This document shows positions 7,706-17,325 of a stretch of DNA of 64,000 nucleotides, piece after piece. Source of the DNA: Butyrivibrio sp. AE2015 (lineage in GTDB: Bacteria > Bacillota > Clostridia > Lachnospirales > Lachnospiraceae); contig NZ_ATVR01000005.1 of NCBI RefSeq assembly GCF_000420825.1, forward strand, positions 1 through 64,000, in the 5' to 3' direction. The notes beneath the pieces are model-generated. The model made no database searches and had not been told where the DNA came from. It saw nothing but the letters and a program-made list of their open reading frames with translations. The first letter of the stretch is position 1; each line of letters starts with the position of its first letter. Made by a program: the position numbers and the translations under genes.

Positions 7706-8516
7706 AAACAAAAATACCGCCCCTCTTCTGTCATCACCATACATGGCCTGGGCTCTTATCTTTATACTTGTACCACTTGGAATGGTCATCTATTACGGTT
7801 TCACAACTGAGGACGGATTTTTTACCTTTGAAAATATAGCAACTATTGCAAAGCCAGGTTACATGAAAGCTCTGATAAGGTCTATAAGACTTGCCCTTAT
7901 CAGCACTTTGGTGTGCCTTCTTTTGGCATACCCCCTTGGAATGATCCTTTCATCCATGAAGCTTACAAGGAATACTTATATAGTTACTCTTTTCATTCTT
8001 CCTATGTGGATGAACTTTCTTTTAAGAACTCTGACATGGATGACTTTGCTTGAAGGAAAAGGCGTTATCAATACTGTTTTGGAATCACTTCACCTTCCTA
8101 CCATAAATATAATCAATACGCCATCAGCCATAGTCCTTGGTATGGTTTACAACTTTTTACCCTTTATGATACTTCCAATCTACAATTCTCTTAGCAAAAT
8201 AGATGAAAATGTCATAAATGCTGCAAGAGACCTGGGAGCTGATTCTCTTCAGACTTTCCTTAAGATAACATTCCCATTGTCACTTCCTGGCGTTTTAAGC
8301 GGAATAACAATGGTATTTATTCCTGCCCTCACAACTTTTGCCATTTCCTCTATGCTTGGAGGTTCCAAAATCCTTCTTATCGGAAATATCATTGAGCAGG
8401 AATTTACACAGCTGTATGATTGGCACCTTGGAAGTGGGCTTTCAATCGTGCTTATGATCTTCATCTTCATAAACATGATCATTGAAGCTCTTTCAGGCAA
8501 TCATGGAGGTAAATAA
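7692..8516 (+). CDS. potB: Spermidine/putrescine ABC transporter permease
   Basis: One of two inner-membrane permeases of the polyamine importer. It has about six hydrophobic segments and the cytoplasmic coupling (EAA-type) loop [20 protein letters not shown] that contacts PotA. It starts with GTG at 7692 inside the end of potA; GGAGG at 7681-7685 is well placed for that start. The stop is 2 bp before potC, so translation is probably coupled. The 274-residue length is normal. Confidence 0.94.
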   Translation: MKLFKNKNTAPLLSSPYMAWALIFILVPLGMVIYYGFTTEDGFFTFENIATIAKPGYMKALIRSIRLALISTLVCLLLAYPLGMILSSMKLTRNTYIVTLFILPMWMNFLLRTLTWMTLLEGKGVINTVLESLHLPTINIINTPSAIVLGMVYNFLPFMILPIYNSLSKIDENVINAARDLGADSLQTFLKITFPLSLPGVLSGITMVFIPALTTFAISSMLGGSKILLIGNIIEQEFTQLYDWHLGSGLSIVLMIFIFINMIIEALSGNHGGK

Positions 8517-8518
8517 AA

Positions 8519-9292
8519 ATGAGAAAAGTTCTTGAAAGATTATATCTGGGGCTTTTACTTATCTTTATGTATGCCCCCATAATCACATTAATTGTTTTAT
8601 CTTTTAACTCAAGTAAATCCAGAGCAAAATGGGGAGGCTTCACACTTGAATGGTATGTTAATCTTCTTTCAGATGAAGCCGTTGCCGGCGCACTTATAAA
8701 CACTTTATCAATTGCAGTACTTGCCACTATCATCTCGACTATTATCGGCACCATCTCCTGTATCGCAATGATAGGGCTTAATACCAGACTTCGTTCTTTT
8801 ATTATGAGCATCACAAATATACCAATGATAAATGCTGATATTGTAACAGGTATATCACTTATGCTGCTCTTTAGGTTTTTACATATAAGTTCCGGCTTTA
8901 CCACTATTCTTTTGGCGCATATTACATTCAATATTCCATTTGTCATGCTAAGTGTAATGCCCAGAATAAAGAATATGAATGTCTATGTATATGAGGCAGC
9001 CCTGGATCTTGGGGCAGCTCCCTTGTACGCCTTTTACAAGACTGTTCTCCCTGATTTATGGCCTGGTATCGTATCAGGAGCACTTATGGCTTTCACAATG
9101 TCTCTTGATGACTTTATAATCACCTACTTTACAAAAGGCTCTGGTTTTGAAACCCTTTCAACTCTTATTTACAACGAGGTAAAAAGAGGTATCCAGCCTG
9201 AAATTTACGCTCTTTCTGCAATAATATTTGTAGTTGTTTTGACTCTGCTCATGCTTGTCTACAGAGTTCCTGCAAAGAAGAATAAAGACTAA
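8519..9292 (+). CDS. potC: Spermidine/putrescine ABC transporter permease
   Basis: The second polyamine permease, 257 residues, with about six membrane segments and a coupling loop EAALDLGAAPLYAFYKTVLP. SLDDFIITYF in the C-terminal third is characteristic of PotC/PotI-type proteins. A GGAGG at the end of potB serves as ribosome binding site. It pairs with PotB to form the membrane channel. Confidence 0.94.
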   Translation: MRKVLERLYLGLLLIFMYAPIITLIVLSFNSSKSRAKWGGFTLEWYVNLLSDEAVAGALINTLSIAVLATIISTIIGTISCIAMIGLNTRLRSFIMSITNIPMINADIVTGISLMLLFRFLHISSGFTTILLAHITFNIPFVMLSVMPRIKNMNVYVYEAALDLGAAPLYAFYKTVLPDLWPGIVSGALMAFTMSLDDFIITYFTKGSGFETLSTLIYNEVKRGIQPEIYALSAIIFVVVLTLLMLVYRVPAKKNKD

Positions 9293-9306
9293 CTTTGGAG
9301 TTACAT

Positions 9307-10377
9307 ATGAAAAAGAAATTCTTAAGTATATTTCTATCTCTCACAACATTAAGTACACTGATATCCGGATGCGGAGTAAAAAACAGCGCTTCATATCCAA
9401 ACGGGAAGTTGTATGTATACAACTGGGGCGAATATATAGATGAAGAGGTCATAAAAGAGTTTGAAGATGAAACCGGAATTGATGTTATATATGATATGTT
9501 TGAAACTAACGAAATAATGTTTGCAAAGCTGGCTCAGGACACCTCCGCTTATGATGTTATATGCCCGTCAGATTATATGATTCAAAAGCTTATTGAAAAT
9601 GACATGATACAGGAGCTTAACTTTGACAATATTCCAAATATTGTAAACATTGGTGACCAGTACTTTGAATCATCCAAAGATTTTGATCCCGAAAACAAGT
9701 ATTCTGTGCCCTACTGCTGGGGAACAGTCGGAATCCTGTATAACAAGACTATGGTTGACGAAACTGTAGACAGTTGGGATATTCTATGGGACAGCAAATA
9801 TTCAGGACAGATCCTTATGCAGGACTCTGTCAGAGATGCATTCATGGTGGCACTTCTCAAAAACGGTTTTTCAATGAATACAAAAGATGCTTCAGAAATT
9901 GATATTGCAACAGATGATCTTATTGCTCAAAAGCCTCTTGTTCAGGCCTACGTTGTTGACCAGGTTAGGGATAAGATGATCGGTGGCGAAGCAGCTCTTG
10001 GCGTGATCTATTCAGGCGAAGCAATCTATACAGCCCGTGAGAACCCTGATCTTGAATATGTAGTACCAAAGGAAGGCACTAATGTATGGATTGATTCCTG
10101 GGTAATAACCAAAGGTTCCAAAAATGTCGAAAATGCAGAAAAGTGGATAGACTTTATGTGCCGCGGAGACATAGCTCTTAGGAACTTTGAGTACATTACC
10201 TACTCCACTCCTAACACAGTCGCTCAGGATAATATTGAAGACGACGCAATACGCAACTCCAAGGTTGCCTTTCCTGACCTCGACAAAATAAATACTGAGT
10301 CATACCAGTATCTGGGAATTGAGACAGACAGGCTCTACAATGATGCCTGGATGGAAGTAAAGTCAGCTGATTACTAA
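9307..10377 (+). CDS. potD: Polyamine-binding lipoprotein of the PotABCD transporter
   Basis: The extracellular solute-binding protein captures spermidine or putrescine. The N-terminus is a lipoprotein signal (MKKKFLSIFLSL) with lipobox LISGC. The mature protein shows the PotD/PotF-like opening LYVYNWGEYID and a conserved PYCWGTVGILYNK segment. A TTG at 9295 could extend the frame, but TTGGAG at 9295-9300 is better read as the ribosome binding site for the ATG at 9307, giving 356 residues. It is the last gene of the operon. Confidence 0.94.
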   Translation: MKKKFLSIFLSLTTLSTLISGCGVKNSASYPNGKLYVYNWGEYIDEEVIKEFEDETGIDVIYDMFETNEIMFAKLAQDTSAYDVICPSDYMIQKLIENDMIQELNFDNIPNIVNIGDQYFESSKDFDPENKYSVPYCWGTVGILYNKTMVDETVDSWDILWDSKYSGQILMQDSVRDAFMVALLKNGFSMNTKDASEIDIATDDLIAQKPLVQAYVVDQVRDKMIGGEAALGVIYSGEAIYTARENPDLEYVVPKEGTNVWIDSWVITKGSKNVENAEKWIDFMCRGDIALRNFEYITYSTPNTVAQDNIEDDAIRNSKVAFPDLDKINTESYQYLGIETDRLYNDAWMEVKSADY

Positions 10378-10384
10378 ATAAAAT

Positions 10385-10421
10385 GAGGTACTTTCCACTA
10401 TAACCTGGAAAGTACCTCTAT
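10385..10421. terminator. Strong bidirectional terminator between potD and the LD-carboxypeptidase gene
   Basis: A 13-bp perfect stem (10385-10397 with 10406-10418) has an 8-nt loop and is followed by TATTTTTAT on the plus strand. On the minus strand a weaker A/T-rich tract follows. It separates the convergent potABCD operon and the gene at 10424. Confidence 0.85.
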
Positions 10422-10423
10422 TT

Positions 10424-11491
10424 TTATGAAAGATATTTAATATTAAACAGATTACCCTTAGCAGTAACTCTCGCCTGAGCTCCCATTATAACCGGAAGCA
10501 TTGGAGAAATATGTCCTATATCAGCGTCCATTATGATAGGAACACCAAAGCCTTCCAAAATATCAGTTACAGCGTTGTACTCATCAACTCCTGTAAATTC
10601 TTCGCCTCTTGCTCCTCTTGCCCTTCCGATGATAAAGCCCTTTGCATCATCAAACCATCCAGCTTCTCTGAGGTTCCAAAGCGCTCTTCTGTATGACATA
10701 ACATTAAGATCGCATTCTTCCAATACCCAGATTATATCCTTGTGCTCTTTCTTAAACTCTTTCATATTGTCAAACCTGGTACCAACAAGGTCAAAGAGCA
10801 CATCAAGGCAACCGCCAAGAAGTATTCCTTCACACTTAAGTTCTTTATCCTCCCCCACTTTCACAGCCTTCTTGCTGCTGCAGTCAAAAGAACTCAATAT
10901 CTTTTTCTGGTTAAGATCATAGGTCATGAGTTTATCGTAATCTATAGGAGCATCAGGATCAGATGGCTCATCGCTGTAGGAATACATATCGTAGCCCTTA
11001 AAATCCGTCTTTGTTCCTTCTAAAAGTGCAAAAGCATCATTTTCTGTGTCCTCCCATGTCTTGCCATATCCATTTATGCAAGGGCCATAGATTCCCATTG
11101 TCCCGGATATAGTTACAAGAGGAAAAATAAAATGAGTATTATCTGAATAGCCAATATACCACTTTGGTTTACAGTTCTTAAGCTCTTCAAAGTCTACGTA
11201 AGTGATGGTTTCATTCATAAGCTCACCACCACCGGCAGATATAATGGCATCTATGGCGTCTGATTTATAAAACTCCATAAGCTCAGCACTTGTGACTTTC
11301 GGGTCTGTACTTATTCCCTTTCCATCGCCCATTCGCGCTGTCTTGCCTTCTATTATGTTATAGCCTCTCTCTTTTAGATTTTTTATGGCTATATCAATAA
11401 GAACACTGTAGGGTTCTGTTGCTGCACCAAAAGAAGGTGCTGTTATACCTATCGTATTTCCTTTTTTGATACTTTCCGGCCTTCTGATCAT
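10424..11491 (-). CDS. S66-family LD-carboxypeptidase / MccF-like peptidase
   Basis: S66 serine peptidases cleave the L,D-bond of tetrapeptide side chains in murein recycling (LdcA) or inactivate microcin C (MccF). The nucleophile motif GYSDNT is at 114-119, with Ser116. The later EECD and DADIGHISPMLP segments supply the probable Glu and His of the catalytic triad. The 355-residue length is closer to MccF-like members than to ~300-residue LdcA, so either role is possible. It lies 15 bp after the class II aldolase-like gene, probably as the last gene of that transcript. No typical signal peptide is visible, which suggests a cytosolic protein. Confidence 0.88.
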   Translation of the reverse strand: MIRRPESIKKGNTIGITAPSFGAATEPYSVLIDIAIKNLKERGYNIIEGKTARMGDGKGISTDPKVTSAELMEFYKSDAIDAIISAGGGELMNETITYVDFEELKNCKPKWYIGYSDNTHFIFPLVTISGTMGIYGPCINGYGKTWEDTENDAFALLEGTKTDFKGYDMYSYSDEPSDPDAPIDYDKLMTYDLNQKKILSSFDCSSKKAVKVGEDKELKCEGILLGGCLDVLFDLVGTRFDNMKEFKKEHKDIIWVLEECDLNVMSYRRALWNLREAGWFDDAKGFIIGRARGARGEEFTGVDEYNAVTDILEGFGVPIIMDADIGHISPMLPVIMGAQARVTAKGNLFNIKYLS

Positions 11492-11506
11492 GTTATATGC
11501 TGCCTT

Positions 11507-12616
11507 TCAATTTATTTTTTTTACAATTTCTGCTCTCTTTGAGTAAGATTTTCTATAAAATCTATTCATCTTTATGCATTCCAAAAGTGATAGGAAGTGG
11601 CCTTCGCCATGTCTCATTACAGCAACATGAGCAATGCATCCCTTATCAAGAACATCTGCCACATCCATGGCATCGTCATAAGAATCGCCAAGGCAGTAAG
11701 CTCCATCATATAGTGAAAAGACAACATTAACGTTCTTTTTAATATTGTGATAGCTCATACCATCTTTGCCATGTTCATTACTTGGGACCTTTACGCTTAC
11801 GCCAATAAGCTGTGCAAAATCATACAAAAGGGGACGCATATGGTTGGCACGTCTTGATACTGTCATTACAGCTTCCGATTTATTGTGGATAATGTATTTT
11901 ACATCTTTCCTCTTGGCATAAATAAGCTCATGAATATGCCTTACACGTTTTGGAGTGTCAGGGATATCATAAACTATCTCACCATTTTCAAGATGCGAAT
12001 TAAAGCCAAACTCAACGCCGTGTTTAATATCTGTCTTGCAGACATCAATAAGGAAATTGTTGCAGGCAACTTCCATTTTTTCTGCCTCATAAATAGCCTC
12101 TTTTGAATTCTTACCAAAACACAATGTTCCATGGTTAGCCATAATAAAGCCATTGCAATCAGGGAACTTTTTTATAGCTTTAACCGTATTTTCAACAAGC
12201 TTTTCGCTCCCCGGAAGGGCAAATGCTGCGACAGGAATCTCAACATCCTCATCATCAAGATATGATAATACTTTCTTAATTCCAAGTGTTCCCACACAGG
12301 AGGCATAAACCTGGTGTGTATGAATAATAAAATCTATATCTTTTCTTTCCTTGTAGCAGGCTGCATGAACACACTTTTCTGTGGAAGGTAAAATATCTCC
12401 CTCGTAAGAAAGATCATCAATATTCACCACTACTACCATATCCTCAGTAAGATCTTCATATTTGATGCCACTTGGTGTGATCAAAAAACTCTTTTCATCA
12501 ATCCTCTGACTTACATTTCCCCAAGTTCTTACAAGAAGCCCTATCTCATGAAGTTCTCTTGCTACTTCAATAATATGTTTCTTTGCTTCTAGTATTTCTT
12601 CATTACCCTGTAACAT
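11507..12616 (-). CDS. Tandem class II aldolase/adducin-family protein with degenerate second domain
   Basis: The first domain (about 10-190) looks like an active zinc-dependent class II aldolase (fuculose/ribulose-phosphate aldolase family): TWGNVSQR (31-38), Glu80, HTH (99-101) and NHG (161-163, His162). The second half (about 222-335) repeats the layout: KRKDVKYIIHNKS parallels ERKDIDFIIHTHQ, and YDGAYCLGDSYDDA parallels NHGTLCFGKNSKEA. The metal ligands are lost in the second copy: HTH becomes HNK and NHG becomes YDG. At 369 residues it is roughly twice some single-domain members. The substrate is unknown. It lies between proA and the S66 peptidase gene with short gaps, so co-transcription is likely. 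Confidence 0.85.
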   Translation of the reverse strand: MLQGNEEILEAKKHIIEVARELHEIGLLVRTWGNVSQRIDEKSFLITPSGIKYEDLTEDMVVVVNIDDLSYEGDILPSTEKCVHAACYKERKDIDFIIHTHQVYASCVGTLGIKKVLSYLDDEDVEIPVAAFALPGSEKLVENTVKAIKKFPDCNGFIMANHGTLCFGKNSKEAIYEAEKMEVACNNFLIDVCKTDIKHGVEFGFNSHLENGEIVYDIPDTPKRVRHIHELIYAKRKDVKYIIHNKSEAVMTVSRRANHMRPLLYDFAQLIGVSVKVPSNEHGKDGMSYHNIKKNVNVVFSLYDGAYCLGDSYDDAMDVADVLDKGCIAHVAVMRHGEGHFLSLLECIKMNRFYRKSYSKRAEIVKKIN

Positions 12617-12639
12617 AAAAACCCACTCCTTCTTATGCC

Positions 12640-13884
12640 TTATTTTCTAGTCTGACCATTTCCGCAGATCTGGTACTTATAGGAAGTAAGCTCTTTTAGC
12701 CCCATTGGTCCCCTTGCATGGAGTTTCTGTGTACTAATTCCTATCTCAGCCCCAAAGCCAAATTCAAAACCATCTGTAAATCTTGTTGATGCATTAACAT
12801 AAACACATGCTGCATCAACAAGTGCCAAAAACTTATCTGCTGCGTCCTTGTTTTCAGTGATGATAGCCTCTGAATGACCTGTGCCATATTTATTTATATG
12901 GTCAATTGCCTCGTCAACACTCTTTACAGACTTAACAGAAATAATGTAATCAAGATACTCTTTTCCGAAGTCCTCTTCTGTTGCATCAATGGCCAAAGAC
13001 ATATATGCCTTACTTGGCTTATCTGCTCTGACTTCAACAGAGTGTTCTTTCATGGCCTTTTCAAATTCAGGAAGGAACTTCTCCATTATATCTTCATGAA
13101 CGATAAGTGATTCTGCCGCATTGCACACGCCAATTCTCTGGGTCTTAGCATTAATTATGATAGGAATTGCCTTCTGAAAATCAGCATCCTTATCAACGTA
13201 AATATGACAGTTACCTGTTCCGGTCTCAATAACAGGAATGTTGGAGTTTTCTACAACCGCTCTTATAAGTCCTGCACTTCCTCTTGGGATCAGAACATCA
13301 ACGTATTCTTTCATCTTCATGAAATCAGTTGTAACCTGTCTGTCCGTAGCTTCTATGAGCTGAATGGCATTTGCTGTAATGCCAAGACTTTGAAGAGTGT
13401 TTCTGATAGAATTTGTAATTGCAATATTGCTGTTTATGGCATCACTTCCACCCTTAAGAATAGTCACGTTGCCTGACTTAAAAGTAAGAGCAAATGCATC
13501 AGCTGTAACATTTGGACGTGATTCATAAATTATTCCAACAACGCCAAGTGGAACTCTTATCTTTTTTATCTTAAGGCCATTTGGTCTCTCAAAATGTTCA
13601 ATTTCCTGCCCTATAGGGTCTTCAAGTGCGGATACTTCTCTGATACCTTCAGCCATAGCTTCTACTCTTTTTTTATCGAGTTTTAGCCTGTCTAAAAGCC
13701 CTTGATTCATGCCATTTTTTTCACCATTTTCATAATCGATGCGGTTTGCTTCAAGGATCTTGCTACAATCTTTAATAAGACCATCTGCAACCGCCAAAAG
13801 AGCCCCATTTTTTTCTTTTGTTGAAAGCTTTATCATTGCTGGCTTTGCAGCCTTCGCATTTTTACAAATATCAAGTAATACCAT
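12640..13884 (-). CDS. proA: Glutamate-5-semialdehyde dehydrogenase (gamma-glutamyl phosphate reductase)
   Basis: It reduces gamma-glutamyl phosphate to glutamate-5-semialdehyde with NADPH, the second step of proline synthesis. The 414-residue length and motifs fit: RPNVTADAFALTFKSGN, IPVIETGTGNCHIYVD and the catalytic-cysteine segment RIGVCNAAESL, ending in GPMGLKELTSYKY. GGAGGAGC precedes the ATG. The partner proB is not adjacent but lies at 56336-57130, so the usual proBA operon is split. Confidence 0.96.
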   Translation of the reverse strand: MVLLDICKNAKAAKPAMIKLSTKEKNGALLAVADGLIKDCSKILEANRIDYENGEKNGMNQGLLDRLKLDKKRVEAMAEGIREVSALEDPIGQEIEHFERPNGLKIKKIRVPLGVVGIIYESRPNVTADAFALTFKSGNVTILKGGSDAINSNIAITNSIRNTLQSLGITANAIQLIEATDRQVTTDFMKMKEYVDVLIPRGSAGLIRAVVENSNIPVIETGTGNCHIYVDKDADFQKAIPIIINAKTQRIGVCNAAESLIVHEDIMEKFLPEFEKAMKEHSVEVRADKPSKAYMSLAIDATEEDFGKEYLDYIISVKSVKSVDEAIDHINKYGTGHSEAIITENKDAADKFLALVDAACVYVNASTRFTDGFEFGFGAEIGISTQKLHARGPMGLKELTSYKYQICGNGQTRK

Positions 13885-13960
13885 AGCTCCTCCACTTCTA
13901 AGATCAAGTCACCAGAAAATTTCGTTATTTAAAATAATACCACAAATGGCCTAAAATACA

Positions 13961-15520
13961 CTACTCTTTGCTCATACTACGTGGAGAATTTCCATAATAT
14001 TTTTTGAACACATTTGAAAAATAACTCACATCGCTATAGCCAACTTTTTCTGCAATCAATGATAATTTTTCATCTGTTGCAGCGATAAGTCTTTTTGCCT
14101 CCTGCATACGCACCTGTGTTATATATTCAGAGAGAGTCATATTCATTTCACTTTTGAACATCTTTCTGAGATAAGTCTGGTTAACGCAAAGCACTTCCGA
14201 TATGTCAGCAACTGATAGTTCACTGTTAATATAGTTTTGTTCTATATATTCCTTGGCAGAAAGCGCAACATCTCTTGACTTGGACTTTTTCTTATCCTTT
14301 TCAAATTCAATCCTCTTTTTAAAAAGATATATCACCTTATCCTTCATTTCATCAGAACCTATCGATCCGGAAAAAAAGTCTTCCGGCGAAAAGCCATCGC
14401 CATAAATCTTCTCTATTGAAAATCCCGAATTGATAATATTAGTCATAAGTACGCTGAGAGCACTGCTTATAATATTCATATCCGTGATAACGTGGCCATC
14501 TTCCTTAGGATGCGCTTCTCTAATATGCTGCCACATCGTATTGATAACATTTTCAACGTCATCTGATAAGAGATTTTCAATATCCTTATTGAGCCTGAAG
14601 ATTGCGTCAAGTGAAGTAAAAACAGGTGGCTCTGACTCTTCTCTAAGGTCTATAAGTTTTCCATGTCCCTTGACCATCACTGTTCCAAGCGCTCTTTCAT
14701 AGGCCTTTTTTACACCTTTTAGCTCATCAGCCCTTGAAAGAACTATTGTAATATCAAAGCCAAGCTGGTTCTTTACTACATCGATAATATCTGTAAACTC
14801 ATATCCCTTGAAATTGCTTATATCAAAAGCTCTATTGAAGCGCATGAGAATGATGATGTTATTTTCAAAATCATTAAAAATCTTTACTTCACCATCTATA
14901 TCGAGTTTATCCTCAAGCATTTTTGCAATGAGGCGCTCCCAGTTCATTAGTTCTTCCCTTGAACTGTTATTATTTATATCCCCGTCAAATTTAACCAGCC
15001 CCAGCAAATATCCTGCCCCGGAGCCCCATCCAAATATCTTCTCTTCAATCTCATTTGAATGCTCAGAATCTGATATCCCGGCATATATAAGAGCTTTGAG
15101 CTCATCTGTCAAAACGTAATCATCTCTAAGAGAGTTCTCTACAGCTTTTCCAATATTATCCTGTAGCTTTAAAAGACTAAGGATCAGTTCTTCTTTTTCA
15201 AAAGGCTTTACTATATAATCGCAAACACCGATCTTTACAGCTTTTCTCGCATATTCAAATTCATTATTTCCTGTTATCAGAACTACTGCAGTGTCAGGAT
15301 AATCTTTAATGATCTTTTCAGAAAGCTCAAGACCGTTTAGGTATGGCATAGTTATATCTGTCAGAACTACATCAGGAAGATATTCCTCCATCTTTTGCAG
15401 CGCTTCTCTGCCATCATGGGCTTCGCAGCAGATTTCAAAACCATATGCATTCCAATCAATGCAGCCTCTTAAATACTCCAAAAAAATAGGCATATCATCG
15501 ACAATCATAATCTTATTCAA
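13961..15520 (-). CDS. YesN-type response regulator with AraC DNA-binding domain
   Basis: The 519-residue regulator has an N-terminal receiver domain with the phosphoacceptor Asp55 (VVLTDITMPYLNG), a long middle region of about 290 residues, and a C-terminal AraC/XylS double helix-turn-helix (about 419-519) with ADISEVLCVNQTYLRKMFK and the closing GYSDVSYFSNVFKKYYG motif. It is 6 bp after the YesM-type kinase gene, and both follow the sugar transporter. By analogy with YesMN/LplR-type systems it probably activates the transporter operon in response to an extracellular saccharide. Confidence 0.93.
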   Translation of the reverse strand: MNKIMIVDDMPIFLEYLRGCIDWNAYGFEICCEAHDGREALQKMEEYLPDVVLTDITMPYLNGLELSEKIIKDYPDTAVVLITGNNEFEYARKAVKIGVCDYIVKPFEKEELILSLLKLQDNIGKAVENSLRDDYVLTDELKALIYAGISDSEHSNEIEEKIFGWGSGAGYLLGLVKFDGDINNNSSREELMNWERLIAKMLEDKLDIDGEVKIFNDFENNIIILMRFNRAFDISNFKGYEFTDIIDVVKNQLGFDITIVLSRADELKGVKKAYERALGTVMVKGHGKLIDLREESEPPVFTSLDAIFRLNKDIENLLSDDVENVINTMWQHIREAHPKEDGHVITDMNIISSALSVLMTNIINSGFSIEKIYGDGFSPEDFFSGSIGSDEMKDKVIYLFKKRIEFEKDKKKSKSRDVALSAKEYIEQNYINSELSVADISEVLCVNQTYLRKMFKSEMNMTLSEYITQVRMQEAKRLIAATDEKLSLIAEKVGYSDVSYFSNVFKKYYGNSPRSMSKE

Positions 15521-15526
15521 AACAAT

Positions 15527-17323
15527 TTACCTCTTTTCGCTTACGTCAGGTATCCTGATCGTAAAAGTCGTCCCCTGATCTTTTTGGCTGTCAACGCTAA
15601 GGCCATACTCATCACCAAAGTATAATCTGAGCCTGTGATCAACACTATATACGCCAAAATGCTTTCTGTCCGCATCTTCAGGAATCTCATTTCTCTTTAG
15701 ATTTTCCTGCATTGACGCAAGTTTATCTTCATCAATACCAATTCCATCATCTGTTACATACAGTTTTATAATGTCGCCGTTTTTTTGCCCTGTTATAGTG
15801 ATCTTGCCCCAGTCTTCCTTGTACTTAAGTCCGTGGTAAATTGCATTTTCTACCAGTGGCTGAAGCGTCATCTTAGGAATATTAATCCCAAATAGCTCTT
15901 TAGGAATATCAAAATCGTACTTAAACTTATCTCCATATCGCATGGTCTGAAGATCAAGATAATCCCTTGTTATCTGAATTTCCCGTTCAATACTGACAAT
16001 CTCTTCACTGCCGGATAAAGAATTCTTGTAGTAGTTAGCAAGTTTTTGAGTGACTCTCGCAGCCTCTTTTGACCTGTTCATCTCAATGAGCATTATGATA
16101 ATATCCAGAGTATTATATAAAAAATGCGGCTTTACCTGCTCCTGGATCAAGGCAAGCTCGTATTCTCTTTTCTTTTTGGCCTCTTCATCTACCTGATTTA
16201 GGAGTTCTAAGTTCCTCTGAGTCATATAGTTAAAGATTCTTCCAAGTCTTCCTATTTCATCCCTTGTCTTGAATCTGAACCTGTAGCTCATATCACCCTC
16301 GGCTATCTGCTGGGCTCCGTCATGCAATATCTTAAGAGGCCTTGTTATTATATTGGTTGAGAAAACAACTGATAAAAGAAGCAGAACTGCAGAAATAGAA
16401 CCTGTAGTAAGCAAAATAAACCAAAGGTCCTTACCTGTCACATTAAACTTGTTTAAATTTGTGATCCCGACAACAGTCCACTTAAATTCATCAAGTGTGT
16501 CCTTTGCCATAAGATAGGTCTCGCCGCCATACTTTAAGCGTTCCTTAGGACTTTTGATCAGGCCACTTAAAAAATCTGTATCAGAATAGAACTGCTCTTT
16601 ACTGTCGCTTTCAGAAATACAGTTTCCCAATGTATCATAAAGGAAATAATAGCTTATCTCACTTTGCGAAGATTCAATAAGATAATCCTTGTCCATATTC
16701 ACAAAAAGATATCCTATAGGGCTTCCTGTCACAATATTTATGACATGTTTTCCCATGGTTACTATCTCTTTGTCATCCCTGTTCATAATGTTTTCAGCCT
16801 GATCCATCATTACAGTTTTACCGCCCATATCCTTTAAATATGATATGTACTCCGAAGCCATTATCTTATCCTTTATATCTTCAAGCTTGGGATCACTTGA
16901 GTAAAATCTCCCTTCAGAGTCAATAAAAACAATAGATGATATTCCATTATAAATAAGCAGTGATTGGGAAAGCTGCGATGTTATCCTCGCATCCCTTGTT
17001 ACCTGCTTCATGATCCTTTCGTTATAGAAATTACTAAACTCGATCGTCAGATTATTTGAGCAAAGCTCGCCATTTTTCAAAACAGATGTGATCCTGTCCG
17101 ACATGATCCTGATATTTTCTTCAATCTGTTTTTCTGCTCTTTGCATAATTGCTCTGTTATAAAAAATAAGCATCAAAACAGTAAGTAGCACTATTGGTAT
17201 TAGTGCTACTACAACTGTCATTGATGCTATTTTATACTTTATTGACATGTTGCGGGCTTTATCCTTACCGGAAAGCTTCCTGTCAGAATGCTGCCTCTCC
17301 ATGTCCTTTAATGTCATATTCAA
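15527..17323 (-). CDS. YesM-type sensor histidine kinase
   Basis: The 598-residue membrane kinase has transmembrane segments at about 33-55 and 300-322 flanking a ~240-residue extracytoplasmic sensor region, a HAMP domain (about 322-375), then the His_kinase domain with VKPHFLYNTLD (His400 is the predicted phosphorylation site). A HATPase domain follows, with LQPLVENAIYHGL and DDGIGI motifs. It forms a two-component pair with the gene 6 bp downstream. The sugar permease stop is 3 bp upstream, so kinase and transporter appear to be co-transcribed. Confidence 0.94.
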   Translation of the reverse strand: MNMTLKDMERQHSDRKLSGKDKARNMSIKYKIASMTVVVALIPIVLLTVLMLIFYNRAIMQRAEKQIEENIRIMSDRITSVLKNGELCSNNLTIEFSNFYNERIMKQVTRDARITSQLSQSLLIYNGISSIVFIDSEGRFYSSDPKLEDIKDKIMASEYISYLKDMGGKTVMMDQAENIMNRDDKEIVTMGKHVINIVTGSPIGYLFVNMDKDYLIESSQSEISYYFLYDTLGNCISESDSKEQFYSDTDFLSGLIKSPKERLKYGGETYLMAKDTLDEFKWTVVGITNLNKFNVTGKDLWFILLTTGSISAVLLLLSVVFSTNIITRPLKILHDGAQQIAEGDMSYRFRFKTRDEIGRLGRIFNYMTQRNLELLNQVDEEAKKKREYELALIQEQVKPHFLYNTLDIIIMLIEMNRSKEAARVTQKLANYYKNSLSGSEEIVSIEREIQITRDYLDLQTMRYGDKFKYDFDIPKELFGINIPKMTLQPLVENAIYHGLKYKEDWGKITITGQKNGDIIKLYVTDDGIGIDEDKLASMQENLKRNEIPEDADRKHFGVYSVDHRLRLYFGDEYGLSVDSQKDQGTTFTIRIPDVSEKR

Positions 17324-17325
17324 GA

